Shown here piece by piece: positions 12,301 to 24,159 of a stretch of DNA of 64,000 nt. The first letter of the stretch is position 1. Each line of letters opens with the position of its first letter. Origin of the DNA: Botrytis cinerea B05.10 (taxonomy: Eukaryota; Ascomycota; Leotiomycetes; Helotiales; Sclerotiniaceae); NCBI RefSeq assembly GCF_000143535.2, contig NC_037320.1, positions 1,240,001-1,304,000 on the forward strand, in the 5' to 3' direction. The position numbers and the translations under genes were made by a program. Under the pieces are notes generated by a model, which worked only from the letters and a program-made list of their open reading frames with translations, did not search any database and was not told where the DNA came from.

Positions 12301-15300
12301 CACCTCCCACCTCCCACATCCAAGATCCCACATCCAAGCTGCAAGATCCCATCTCCAAACCACCCACTCCACAACCACCACCACTGCGCGATCCCTGCCC
12401 AGAAGCGATAAAATCGCCACGAGCTCACCACAGCCTATGTATGAGGTGATTGACGGAACCGGCGTCAATTCCCGTGCTGAAACACCCGCTGCCCGCGCTT
12501 GCGCTTGCGATGACAGCATCTCCTACTATAACGGTATTTAGGAAAACACGATTCTTACCAATGCGAGAGCAACTGGGGTAGAAACCGGTGGAATTTCGCA
12601 CATCTCTTTACTCGCGAGCGCGATGGTCCTGTGGGTTGGATAGAGGAAACAGATGGGTTTTTTTATATATGCTCTTTGGAAAATCATGGTGATGGAGTCA
12701 TGGCGAAGATTAAAGATATGACAAACTTTCTCCAACGGATGTGTCCGCCGCGGTTGACTTTCTATCTATTTAAATGCCAACGGTCTTAATGATTTCGTTT
12801 TATACGCAATTCTGACAAGTTGTATTATGCAGTTATCAGCAATAGCCATAATTCCGGCTCCGACGGACCAAAATTGACAGCCAGCAGTCCTTACACCACA
12901 AGCAAAATCATCAACTCCATAGTCACGTGCGGTCTCTTGACACTCCAACAGATCAGCAGCGTGGACTTTACCATCTATACTCCAATCACCCCAACGCCTA
13001 TTTCGATGCTCACGCAAGCCCCGAGGCCCATTCACAACATACAATGTTGAATGCTACATTTCAAGACTCTGTATGCGAGGACTTTACGACGAACCCGAGT
13101 AAAAAATACATCTGTCCGCCTATGAATTGAGAATGAACCGCCTATCTCCCCAATCTAGACACGCGCAATAGCGAATATTACCCCATGACGGAGTGCAGAG
13201 CGGGATTTCTCGATACTTTGCACGGGCGCTGTGGCGTCACTACCGATTAAAGATATACTAAAATGGAGTGTAATTATGTGGACATTTATGTGTAAGTTTA
13301 CACTGTTATCAAGTAAGTCGCCATTATCGACTACGTCTTCGCTCTCGTTCCTCTTTGCTGTTGCATTCCTCTAGCCAATCATCCTACAGCAGCGGATCTT
13401 GAGATATTGAAGATGCGTTCTAGGCGTCCAATGGAGGCATCGGAAGATTAGAATGTATTCGCGAAGCTTGTGAGATAGTAATCTCCTCGAGGGGAGCTCC
13501 AATATGCTGCCGAGGGAGTAGACGCGATTATTGAGAGTTGCTCTTGCTTTGGGAGGCGACTGATTTGTAATAATGAATAGTAGAATGGGTAATACTGAGG
13601 GATAAAGCATACAATTGAGAATTATAATGAAATGATATGCAGGAATTTGAAGAGATTTTTATAAACATGTAGAAGCTTGATGTAGCACACGCCAGTTGCA
13701 TACTAATTGACGATTAACAATGGTACATTTAAATATTCCAATCTATAACACAACAAAGGTATCTGCTCTATATCTTCCTCATATCCATATTACCATCAGT
13801 AAACGACCTCCTTCATCATCAAATACTATAATAAATCGAAGCGAGGAGTGATGAGATTATAGAAGATATCTCTTCAACTCACCTAATGACACTAAACATG
13901 TAGGTAATATCTTACGTAGAAGACTCAATTTAAAAGACTAAATAAATTAAGTACAAGATCAAATTGGTGGTCCCATTGTACCATTACACCTAAGAATAGC
14001 ATCGCCACACAATATCTTGTAAGGGTGAGACATAGTCCAAAAGTGAATGAAGATTTGAACAAGACACGAAATCAGATCATATGAACAAAAAGCCAAGCTC
14101 ACATCAACCCATTTCTAGAAATAGGCCAAATGCAACCAGCCTTTTGACTCCTAGGGCTTGGGTACAAAGATGTACGCAATGGAGTTTTGTATAACGTGTG
14201 GCGTGGTGAGGGGTGAGGGGTGAGATTACTAGGTATTTGTATCCCCGTTTCGACATGTGCGGTGGAACTTGATGGTAGGAATATGAAGATATGGAGAACT
14301 AATAGTCAGGGTAAAGGTACAGATTGTGGTATCACATTTGATGAATTTTACAGCGCGTGCATAGTAAGCACTTTAAAGACAGAGAGAGGAGGTGAGCAGT
14401 AGAGTAAAGCATCCATTCACTCATTAATTTCTCGAATCAACTCTAAGAACTGGAGCACTTGATCCAAATCAAAGGCAATTAAAAAAGAGTTATGAGTTTC
14501 GATTACAACCATAAGTATAAAAATCCAAACGACAGTAATAAAGTTATAGATAGAATTCTGAGCTGATATTTTATTCAAGCCTTGTACCATTGTGGCGTGA
14601 CACCAAACTCAAAAGCTCATCTACTTTCTAAAGACTGCATGGCATCAATGAGTTTGTACAACAATAAGACCACTCATATTCAAGCAAATAATGGCAGCTG
14701 GCTTGCTTATGGATGCACGGTAGGAAGCTCCTTGGCTGTATCTTGACACTAACCCTTACCTGCACATGAACCCCGTGGTAATTCAAGAGATCTTGTGGGG
14801 ATGAAACTCCTTTTCTGACTGAAGCTTTGGAACTCTCACTTGAAAGTCCAGATTCCAAGATTTTGGTGACTCGATATTTTTGGTCAGAGATATTCGGAGT
14901 ATTACACCGTTCAAATACTCTTATCTCGGCCAAATATTCCCCCAAGGCTGGTTGGTAGAGCGGCTCAAAGATTCCCAAAACGGAAGGACCCCCGGCCGTT
15001 TTAAATCATTCAGTTCGGGATGGATGATTAAGATCCGGATACAAGGCAAATGGATGGCAAATGGGTGAATGAATGGCATGTTAATAGCTTTAGTTTCAAG
15101 TGAATCAAACCACCAAAGTTTAGCTCGACTGTTTCAGCGGAATTGCCTATGCGTAAGAGGCGTAGAATGTTTTTTTTTAAGTATCGAATCATCGAGTGTC
15201 TTGAAACTAGCAAGTACTGTAAAAGTTCCCGTTCGTTAAGGTTGATGGTTCATTATTGATGAACCGTAGTGGATCTTGTTTGAAATTTGATCGTCCCCCG

Positions 15301-16399
15301 ATGTGGTATGTGGTATTGTCTTCGCACGTAGGGTATGTATTCGTATGTACATACAGATACATATGGTTCGATGTTGTATTTTGGGAGAATAGACCGAAGA
15401 GATGATGTGCCAAGAAGGCAGAGTCACCTTTCCCACGTTTCAGTTATTCATTTGATAGATGAATTGAATCGGTCCAAGTTTTAGCGGCTGTAATCATGGT
15501 GGATGGATTGATGGACGGATGGATGGTTAGATGGATGGACAGCCAGCCAGATGGATGATTGAATAGCATGTGTAAATTGTATCTACCATCAAGCTTTATT
15601 TAGTATTATGGTGTGATTTTCCAGTGCGAGGGTCTCTGCCGGTGTTCCAAAGCTTCCCACGAGATGTGCGTCGACTAAAATGATTGTGGTGTAGCTTTTC
15701 AATGTTTAAGATCATCTAGATGAAATGTCTAAGATGATCTAATCACGACGTTATTGATACGCGCCATGTAATGTTGATAGATGCATGAACGGAAGTCCCA
15801 ACAAGGAATTGCAGATCTTCTAGAAAGCGACCGTGTAGGGACGTTTTGATGAGAAAGGGCATCGGATCAAATCAGAGCAGAGCAGATCATCAGTATCATC
15901 ATCATCATCGTCGTCGTGGTTTCCGTGTACGCCCTCCTCCCCAGGTAGGTATTCCGTCGCGCAGGTGTACCTGTTGTCTGTGCTGTATTGGGTCTTGACT
16001 ACTTTTTCGATTTAGATTGTTAAGCCTTGGATCCGCCAACCGGATCCACTGATAAAGTTACTTCTCCTCAGCTACCCTACCCAGGTCTAGGTCCACCGGT
16101 CCCTTGTAGAAATCCATTGATTTTCAAAGCCCAAGAGCCCCGCTCTACACTTGTCAATTATAGATATCGGCCGAACCAGACCCGATTGAGAACGACGGCG
16201 CAGTGTGAGAATGGGAGGATGGGAGAATGGGAGAATGGAAGAATTACGCACGCTTCTCATCTCGCCTGGTGGTTTTGCCCTTGGTTCATTACGATAAGAG
16301 GGGGAATGAAGACAAAGGGACATGCGATCTCTTTCATCCTGTCATTGAATGCAGACGCAGGATGCTGGTGCGTGCTCGCATGGTCAATGATATTGGCCG

Positions 16400-16490
16400 A
16401 CAGGTGGTGATCGGAGTGGTAATGACAATAGTAATAGCAGTGGCAATGGTAATGGCAATAGTAATGGCAATAGTAATGGCAATAGTATAC
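16400..16490. repeat. AATGGCAATAGT minisatellite
   Basis: Repeated units of GTAATGGCAATA with single-base variants run from about 16410 to 16486, inside a non-coding region. Confidence 0.8.
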
Positions 16491-17627
16491 CTTTTATGTG
16501 TACCTCCTCTGCAGATAGGTCGGCGTCACGGCTATGGTTGGAGTTGCTTACTCCTGTACAACATACTGCGTATACTTTGTGCTTCCTGCTTCCTGCTTCC
16601 TCCTCCCTGCTTCGTACAATATACAGTCAAGTACAGTGAGCCTCGCGTCCATCTGCCGTGGAACCACAAGGCTGTGCGCGTAAGAAATCCACCTCGACAT
16701 AGCCAGGAGTCGAGAGTGTGTCGTATATTAAGATTATATTGATATTAGGAGCAATGGGAGGTGGTCCTACAGCATAAAGCAAAAAGCCCTGGGCAGAATG
16801 GACGACGGGGATTATACTCGATTTGATGCTTGAACCATTCGATCTGCACTTTTGGTTACCAACCCAAGACTCCAGTTTTTCCACAAAGCAATAAGAACGA
16901 GCATCAGGTACATTTGCACATCTGTACCTCTGCAAATGCGCCCATCCGCCAATCGGCCAATCCTCCGCAAAGCTTCCCCAACCATCCACACATCAATGTT
17001 TGCATGCATCCATTCCACGTGTTCCGAAGCTTGGAGGGTGGGCAGAGAGATGGAATTTCCGTGGCGATTACCTACAACCTATTACCCAGCAATTCGATAA
17101 TAGATTACAGAGACTGGCACCTTTCTTTCAAGGCTGATAGCGCCCATTAGTCCCATATGTTCCCGGTATCTTGGCGAGCCCGAGCCAGAACGACGCCGTG
17201 AAAGCTTCTTTGCTGACTTCGGGAACTGCATTTCTACGTTTCTACAGAGTTCAACCGTCATCTCCGGTGGGGGAACGCCCACAAGAGCCAATCACATCGC
17301 ATACCAACCGTCGGATCTTCTTATCTCGCACTAACCGGATCGGGAACCCACCTGGATTAAACCCTGCGTCGCACGCATGCTTGTTGATAGGTCGAGACAG
17401 GATCATTTGCCCCCTGTCTATCTTTTATCTTTGGATACCTATTCCCTACCTCCCAATGTATGTATGCAAGTGAGTGTGTATCAAGAAGGAGAGGTGTGTC
17501 GTCTGCAAAGGGAACGGGCCCCGGCATGCGTCTTTTCTCTCCGTGCTTCTCTTTGACTGGAGGAAGAGGGCAGCGATAGAGAGCGACAAGCACGGATGAC
17601 TGATGGGACACAGTAATAAGAGGCGAG

Positions 17628-17726
17628 ATCGATATCGATATCGATATCAAGGTCAATATCAATGTCAATATCAACATCAACATCAATACCAATACTAATG
17701 CTAATGCTAATATCAACACCAACCCT
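17628..17726. repeat. Hexanucleotide-like repeats GATATC / AATATC / AACATC / AATACC / AATGCT
   Basis: A run of related six-base units that drifts in sequence along its length, read directly. No gene overlaps it. Confidence 0.8.
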
Positions 17727-18098
17727 ACAACATCATTTCGCCCACAGATAAGAAGAAATAACATGCGGAATTTCTCATATTAAGTTTCATCCACATCGTC
17801 CTCAATATCGGAATCACCATCCACATATAGCAACGTGCCAGCTGAATGGGGAAAGCTGCCGATATCTTCTTATTACTCTGTACACATGCGCCCTAACCCC
17901 CAATCGGACAAGGCACCAAGGTTCGCGCCACACCCTTTGTAAATTAATCTTTATTTTGCAACCAGATCAGCCATTGGCCCTTGTTTGACTATACGATGAT
18001 GTGCCTACCCAGGTATGTGTGAGGATGAAGATGAATGATGAGCGACGGGAAAGGGAAAAAACGACCAATCAGATGGCGCTGTTCCACCCAAGAATCTA

Positions 18099-18879
18099 CT
18101 TATCTTTTCCATGCCTTCCCTTTTGTTTCTTTTGCGGAATGGTCGAATGAACTTCTTTTTGGTAGAGTAACGGGTTCCTTGTCATGATACACCTCCAGAG
18201 TCCACACCCACACCCACACTCACCTCACATCCACATCTTCTAATCTGCATGTGCATGTGCAGGCGCCAGCTTCGGATAAGGTTGGATGTAAGCATGGCAT
18301 GACATGGGATACTAGTAGCTTTGTCTGCGAGGCCTTTTACTTTGCTTGCTTGTAAATTGGTACCAGCACCAGCACCAGCACCACCAGTCGCTCTGCTCTG
18401 CTCTGCTTTCCTTTCTTTGATTTGATGTGAATCCATAAAACTAACCATTCCCTTTCCCTTTCCCTCTCCCTCTCCCCCTCCTCCTCCTCATTTTCTTCCT
18501 TTTTTCCGTTGTCGCACGACTTCCTTCCAGTGGCGTCGAAGAATCAGCAAAAGGTGACCTTGAGTTTCGTCGGTGATTAATCCATCTTCGCTCGTCACTC
18601 ATTTTGTCCTACATCTCTCTCTCTCACTCTCTCTCTCTCTCTCTCGTCGCTCTCAACTCTCACATTCACCCAAAGCTTCCTCCTTCACCCACCTGGAGCT
18701 GGGATCCCGATTCGAATATTCACCAGCAAGGTTCCCACATAAGCCTCTCCCGCTCTGCTCACCTTAGCAGCGATTCACTATCATCTCTTTATATAATTAT
18801 TTTTTTCCGACTTCGCCCGTTATCTTTCCATTGAATCTTCCCACAGAGCCTTGTTCATACATAGCCCGGCACCTTATCC
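18099..18879. promoter_or_regulatory. GATA-factor sites upstream of the ammonium transporter
   Basis: Two AGATAA matches to the AreA/Nit2 consensus HGATAR lie on the minus strand at 18099-18105 and 18820-18825. Two GGATAAG near-matches are at 18274-18280 (plus) and 18873-18879 (minus). Nitrogen-catabolite control through such sites is established for fungal ammonium permeases; that these particular sites work is inference. Confidence 0.45.
18612..18648. repeat. TC microsatellite in the ammonium transporter leader
   Basis: An alternating TCTCTC tract, typical of pyrimidine-rich fungal core promoters/5' leaders, about 400 bp before the ATG. Confidence 0.8.
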
Positions 18880-19046
18880 GACTTCGGCCATCTTGGTATA
18901 ATACTCTTTCGTGTCTACAACAATCTTCCTCTTCCTTTTGCAACGCAGCTTCCTCTCGCCTCAACACCCTTTCGATCGGAAGACACCCACACCTCACTTG
19001 CTCACCTAGAGTTTGCTACTTGTGACCGAGGTCAACTGTGTTCAAG

Positions 19047-20816
19047 ATGGTTGTGGAATACAATGGTACGAATGCAGCTGGGGGTGATTCGCTGACGGAG
19101 GATCTCAACATCTTTTATGATGTAAGTTTCTCGTACACAAAACTCCTCAAATCAAGCCTCAGAACTAACCAAGTGTAACAGGCTGGTGATATTGCTTGGA
19201 TGATCACTTCCACAGCTTTGGTCTTGCTTATGATTCCTGGTGTCGGGTATGTACTTCCAAAACATACCTGTCTGTACGACAGAGGCTAACCTTGCCATCT
19301 TCACAGTTTCTTCTATTCCGGTCTTGCTCGTAGAAAGTCCGCTCTGTCGTTGATTTGGCTCTCCATCATGGCTACCGCAGTAGTCTCTTTCCAATGGTTC
19401 TTCTGGGGTTACTCTCTTGCCTTCTCTCACAGCGCTGGAAAATATATTGGTGATTTGGAAAATAGTGAGTACCACATCTTCCAGAACATGGTACAACAGC
19501 AAAGACTAACCACTCGATTCTAATAGTCGGCTTCCGAAATGTCCTTGGAGCACCATCTGTCGGTTCCACCAAAATCCCCGATCTCATGTTCGCCGTCTAC
19601 CAGGGTATGTTCGCCGCCATCACTGTAGCTCTCGCCGTTGGTGCCGTCGCAGAACGTGGTCGCATGCTTCCAACCATTGTTTTCATGTTCGTTTGGTCGA
19701 CCATTATTTACGATCCCATTGCTTGCTGGACCTGGAACGCCTCCGGATGGGTTTTCAAGATGGGCGGTCTCGACTTTGCTGGTGGAACTCCTGTGCATAT
19801 TTCTTCGGGTTGTGCAGCTCTCGCATACAGTATCATGTTGGGCAAACGTCGTGGACATGGTACTCACGAATTGAATTACCGCCCACATAACGTTACACAC
19901 ATTGTTATTGGAACCGTTTTCCTGTGGGTTGGGTGGTTTGGTTTCAATGCTGGGTATGTTTGATCCAACCTTTCTGCTAGACTCAACTCCTGTGTGATGA
20001 AATATGCAACTTTGCGTCACGTTTCATTGCACATGATTTTGGGAACAACAACCTTTTTAGTAAAAAAAACTAACATGTGTATTTTTTTTTTTTTATAGTT
20101 CCGCTCTTGCAGCTAACATGCGCGCTGTTATGGCCGCAGTTGTTACCAACTTGGCAGCTTGTGTTGGTGGTATCACATGGTGTGTTCTCGACTACCGTCT
20201 TGAGCGCAAATGGTCTACCGTCGGTTTCTGCTCCGGTGTTATTGCTGGTCTCGTCGCTATCACGCCAGGATCTGGTTTCGTTCCTGCTTGGGCTTCCATC
20301 ATCTACGGTGTTGTCGGAGCTGCCGGCGCCAATTATGCTACCAAACTCAAGTTCGTCCTCGGTGTCGATGATGCTCTCGATATCTTCGCCGAACACGCCG
20401 TTGGTGGTATCATTGGAAACATTCTCACCGCTTTCTTCGCTGCTGATTACATAGCTCATCTTGATGGTTTCACCGAGATTCCAGGTGGATGGCTTAACCG
20501 AAACTGGGTTCAACTCGGCTACCAACTTGCTGATTCTGTTTCCGGTGGTGTTTACTCTTTCGTTGGAACATGCATCATTCTCTTCATCATGAACCTCATC
20601 CCCGGTCTCTCACTCCGCGCCACCGAAGAAGCTGAAATTCTCGGTATCGATGATGCTGAGATTGGTGAGTTCGCTTACGATTACGTTGAGCTTACTCGTG
20701 AGGTCTTGAACGACACATCCGAGACTGGAAGCAGATACTCTGGTCGCGAAACTGCGACCACTCCTTCTCCTCATGAGAAGGAAGCTAGACATTCCGCTCA
20801 AGATATGGAAGCATAA
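19047..20816 (+). CDS. MEP2: Ammonium transporter, Mep2/AMT type
   Basis: A plasma-membrane ammonium permease of the Amt/Mep/Rh family; Mep2-type members also act as ammonium sensors for filamentous growth in yeast. Seen: five exons (19047-19121, 19182-19246, 19307-19464, 19527-19953, 20099-20816) give about 480 residues in frame. The N-terminus continues AGDIAWMITSTALVLLMIPGVG and GFFYSGLARRKSALS, the TM1 region signature. The pore twin histidines are both present: H190 in GGTPVHISSG and H341 in FAEHAVGGIIGN. In Mep1/Mep3 the first is glutamate, so this is the Mep2 type. The cytoplasmic tail after GLSLRATEEAEILGIDDAEIGEFAYDY is Ser/Thr-rich, a region known to carry regulatory phosphorylation in Mep2. 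The last intron is long (19954-20098) with a T tract before the acceptor. GATA sites lie upstream. Confidence 0.95.
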
Positions 20817-21689
20817 ATTATCAACTTTGATATTTAACTTCAGTCTTTAGCCTTCTTTGTCTTTCGTCTTTTTAGACGCACAGCGACTTCGCATAGATAT
20901 GGTCTTGAACAATCATGATTCTCGATTCGTAATTTTATTTTCCTTTTTTTACCTACTTCTTCGCCATGATATCAAATTCAATGTTTATTTTTTTTCCCCC
21001 AAACCAAGAAAGCTAGCAACTCACTCGAGATACCACATTTTTTCTTTTCCTTCAATCTTTTTTCTTCGATGTATGAAACTGAGGTTTACTTACGGCATAC
21101 ATCTGTACGGTGACTAAACATGCAAATTTTTGCGTGTAGTTTCTGACTTTTTGTATTTATTGACCATTGAATGGATGGTGAAAAAGTTGGTTGCGGGCGG
21201 GGGGAGTGAGGCTTTTTTCTTGCATGGTGTTCCTTTTTTAAAAATCTCGATTCGGAATCTGATTTGTATGTACCGTAGCAGACAATGATGAGGAAATTGG
21301 GAACAAATGATAATAAATGAATTTTAATGAATTCTGTATGTGTGCTTGTATTTGAATATGTGCATTTGAAATGTTGGATTAAATTAAGTTCATTTTCGGA
21401 GAATGATGACGAAATGAATGGTTGGCGAAATCGACAATACGATAGATAATACGAGGGAAAATGATGATGAATAATTTCGACTACAACCACAACCATTAAT
21501 TGAGTATAAAAACACAACACAACACAACGGAATAAAATGAGAATGGCTCTCTCTCTCTCTCTGTCTACCATATATGTATACGAATGTAATAAAGACCTAG
21601 CAACTGTAATCTTAAACATGGACATGGATGGGAACGGGGGAAATTTTATATTACGCGATTTTATTACGTGATGGATATGGGGTTTCCGG

Positions 21690-22020
21690 GGAGGAATGGG
21701 GGGAGGTGAGGGGAGAGAGGAGAGGAATGGGGATGGGGATTTGGATGGGGATTGGGGATGGATGTGGATGGACAGGAGAAGGGTAGAAGGGTAGAAGATG
21801 GATGGGGTAGCATGGAATGGGATGAGAGGGGGTTGAATGGCGGGGGAGGGGGAGGAGGGTTTGATTTTTGGTTATTGGATTATTGGTTCTGGTGCTGGTT
21901 CTGGTGCTGGTGCTACTATTGATTTCTTGGAGGGAGTGGAGGGGAGGATGGATGGATGGTTGAATGGATGGATAGATGGATGGATGGATGGAGGAATGGC
22001 TGTGATGGTGATGGATGGAT
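21690..22020. repeat. G-rich GGATGG/GGGATGG minisatellite block
   Basis: Long run of GGATGG, GGGGAT and TGGATGGATGG units, strongly G-over-C on the plus strand. The open frame over it (poly GWMDG-like) is an artefact of the repeat. Confidence 0.85.
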
Positions 22021-22781
22021 AGTAAGTTATCAACACTTGATACTTGATACTTGATTATGAAATATCGGATCCCGATTGCGTTTCAATTGGGATTTAGTGA
22101 TATACTTGGTAGGTAGTTGGATAACTTGTTGTGTATATTACATTTTATATTGGGTGAGTATATGTGTGTGTGTGTGTGGTAGGTATGTATATGCTAGATG
22201 GGTAGATATGTGCTATATACTATATACTATGTTCGCTAATCCTGACGACTCGAAAGGAAATTAAGTAAATGATTGACTGACTAGCTAGCTATATAAATAT
22301 AGATATAGATATACTTAGTTTAGTAGGTGCGTGGGATATTTATATTTGTTTTTGTTTTTGTTTTTATACATAAATGTATGTCTTATTAGGTTTTAGATAA
22401 TCACATATCTGTCTTGCTATTTACTATTTGCTATCTAGATTGTAATGCACACATAGCGCTGGAGGGATTCTTAGGAGGGGTATGGGATGGGATGGGATAA
22501 TGGTGGTTAGGTGCTAGATATTCGTTGTCTTCTTGGAGTGTATGATGTGTGATGTGATGGGATGTGTTGTACGTGATGTGTGGTGTTGAGGAGAGGAGAG
22601 GAGAGGAGAGGAGGAGAGAAAGGTTAGATATAAGCTATAACTACCTATCTTCTACTAATACATATTCAGTAGCTCAACCCACCCCAACTCAACTCAACTC
22701 AACTCACAAAGTCGCAAAGTTACAAGCAAGATCCATACAAATAACACAACACATCACTCATATATCCAAACCAGCAAATCA

Positions 22782-22853
22782 AATATCCATCCATCCATCC
22801 ATCCATACCTACCTACCTACCTACCTACCTACCTACCTACCTACCTCCATAAA
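22782..22853. repeat. CCAT then CTAC tetranucleotide arrays
   Basis: Five to six CCAT units followed by about eleven CTAC units, read directly. The overlapping frame with repeated LPTY is spurious. Confidence 0.9.
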
Positions 22854-22941
22854 CTTAATTCACAGCTTCCCAGCTGAAAGAAATTCTTCACATACACAGT
22901 GTTCGACAGATATATTCTCCAGACTCTCGAGTTCTCGATCC

Positions 22942-23030
22942 ACCCTGTGGTGGCAGAATCCGTGGTTGACGAAGTGGACGCTTCGTTAATACGATAAAAT
23001 CTTCAATCCTTTCATTATATATTGAATAAA
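22942..23030 (+). repeat. Dispersed repeat, copy A (less mutated)
   Basis: An 89-bp segment beginning ACCCTGTGGTGG and ending TATTGAATAAA matches the reverse complement of 26900-26988 at about 69 of 89 positions without gaps, by hand count. Most differences are transitions. Copy A keeps the CG and G residues that copy B has lost, so copy A is the less RIP-altered one. I infer it is part of a transposable element, family unknown. Confidence 0.7.
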
Positions 23031-23507
23031 TCATCTCTAATAGATTGATCTGATTAGTTTAAATCTCTATACCTTACAAAGCTTATTATTTTAATCAATA
23101 GGGGTTTTAGTGAACTTCTTGAATTTGGGAAGCTAATTCTAACTTTTGATTTAAAATAATCATCTTCGAGTATAAGTAAGGGTTTACTTGTATCGAAATC
23201 AGATTGTATGATTTATCTGATATATCTCGCGTTATATAATATAGTAGTAAAACTTCTAGTTGAAGAATAAATTGAAAGTGATGCGAGTGATTTATTCCTT
23301 ACTTTTCTTTAAACTTCCGACTAATGCTTTTCACTTATTTTAGCTTCTGTAACTACTTGTTCTCTTTCTTCTTCTAGCTTTTATATTTATTTTCTTTTAT
23401 TCTTTTGACCTTCTTTCAGCCTCTAGACATATACTCTTCTGTTTGTCTTTTCTGTAATTCTAATCTTTGATATTTCATTATTCCTTTTATATGATTTTTG
23501 AACAAAA

Positions 23508-23676
23508 TGTGACGAATATCACGTGTCCAAACGCGTGATATATCATCATGCTTACCTTAATTTAAGGCTAGCTTAAACTAAGCACTATTGTACATAAAAG
23601 AGATCTCTTTCCTCTTTAGCTTTCTTATTCTAGTTATTTGACCTCTATTGATCTGCTCTAGTATGTGCTCGTGACA
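23508..23676 (+). mobile_element. Putative solo LTR of a retrotransposon
   Basis: The 169-bp segment starts TGTGACGA and ends TCGTGACA: TG...CA ends forming a 7-of-8 terminal inverted repeat. Near the 5' end it has an ATATCACGTG / CGTGATATAT palindrome pair. A TACATAAAAGAG promoter-like element is followed by a pyrimidine-rich stretch, the layout of fungal LTRs. Flanks are CAAAA and TAAAA, a possible imperfect 5-bp target duplication. No internal gag-pol is adjacent and no second LTR was found, so it would be a solo LTR. Orientation is inferred from the promoter-like motif. Confidence 0.45.
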
Positions 23677-24159
23677 TAAAAAGAATAGACGATAGGGGTG
23701 AGAGGGGCATCTCTCAACTAATTTGGGTATTCAATGCATATGACAAGGATTGTACTAGTGCTGAATATGTATAAGAACGGCATAGCCGGTTGCGTGACTT
23801 TGCGATACGAGATACAACACAATTCCCTTTTACGTACTGCCTGCTATTGGTGCAAGATCTGTTGGCCAGAGACCCTCTCATGTGATTAGTGCCAAGCTTA
23901 TCAGACGCTTCTTATTGGTCTAAATAATCGAGGGTAGAGAGGAAACGGGTTGGTGATGGAGGGGGATTCTGGTGATTTGGGGTCTTGATTGCTTTTGTGC
24001 GCGATAAATTCGTGAAACTGTATCGAACAGTATTGCCTCGAGTAATTCCTAGATAGCTTGCGGTAGATTTACGTGTCAGTACAACGAGCCCTAAGAGACA
24101 AGTATCTGTCTCTACTGATTTGGCTGTGCAAACAAGCACCTATCTCACTTACACGGGAT

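Larger units (their letters stand above)
11623..19046. other. Large gene-poor region with minisatellites
   Basis: A 7.4 kb stretch without a convincing gene. It holds CAACC/CAACTC-type repeats (12.1-12.3 kb), GGATGG repeats (15.5 kb), an AATGGCAATAGT minisatellite (16.4 kb), ATCAATATCAAC-type hexamer repeats (17.6-17.7 kb), and an imperfect hairpin at 14.87-14.94 kb. One short Cys-bearing minus-strand frame (12766-13044) is the only weak coding candidate. The last ~1 kb is the pyrimidine-rich promoter/leader of the ammonium transporter. Confidence 0.6.
20817..24159. other. Repeat-rich intergenic region with transposon remnants
   Basis: It contains a G-rich GGATGG minisatellite block (21.7-22.0 kb), GAGGAGAGG (22.59-22.62 kb), and CCAT and CTAC tandem arrays (22.79-22.85 kb). 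An 89-bp dispersed repeat is at 22942-23030, followed by an A/T-rich stretch (about 23.0-23.5 kb) and a putative solo LTR (23508-23676). No intact gene is visible. Confidence 0.6.

Noticed and set aside
16227..16742. 171-codon plus-strand frame
   Set aside because: Runs through the AATGGCAATAGT minisatellite (VMAIVMAIV...) and shows no recognisable domain.
22564..22989. Open frame with repeated LPTY
   Set aside because: It translates the CCAT/CTAC microsatellites; no ordered domain and repeat-driven.
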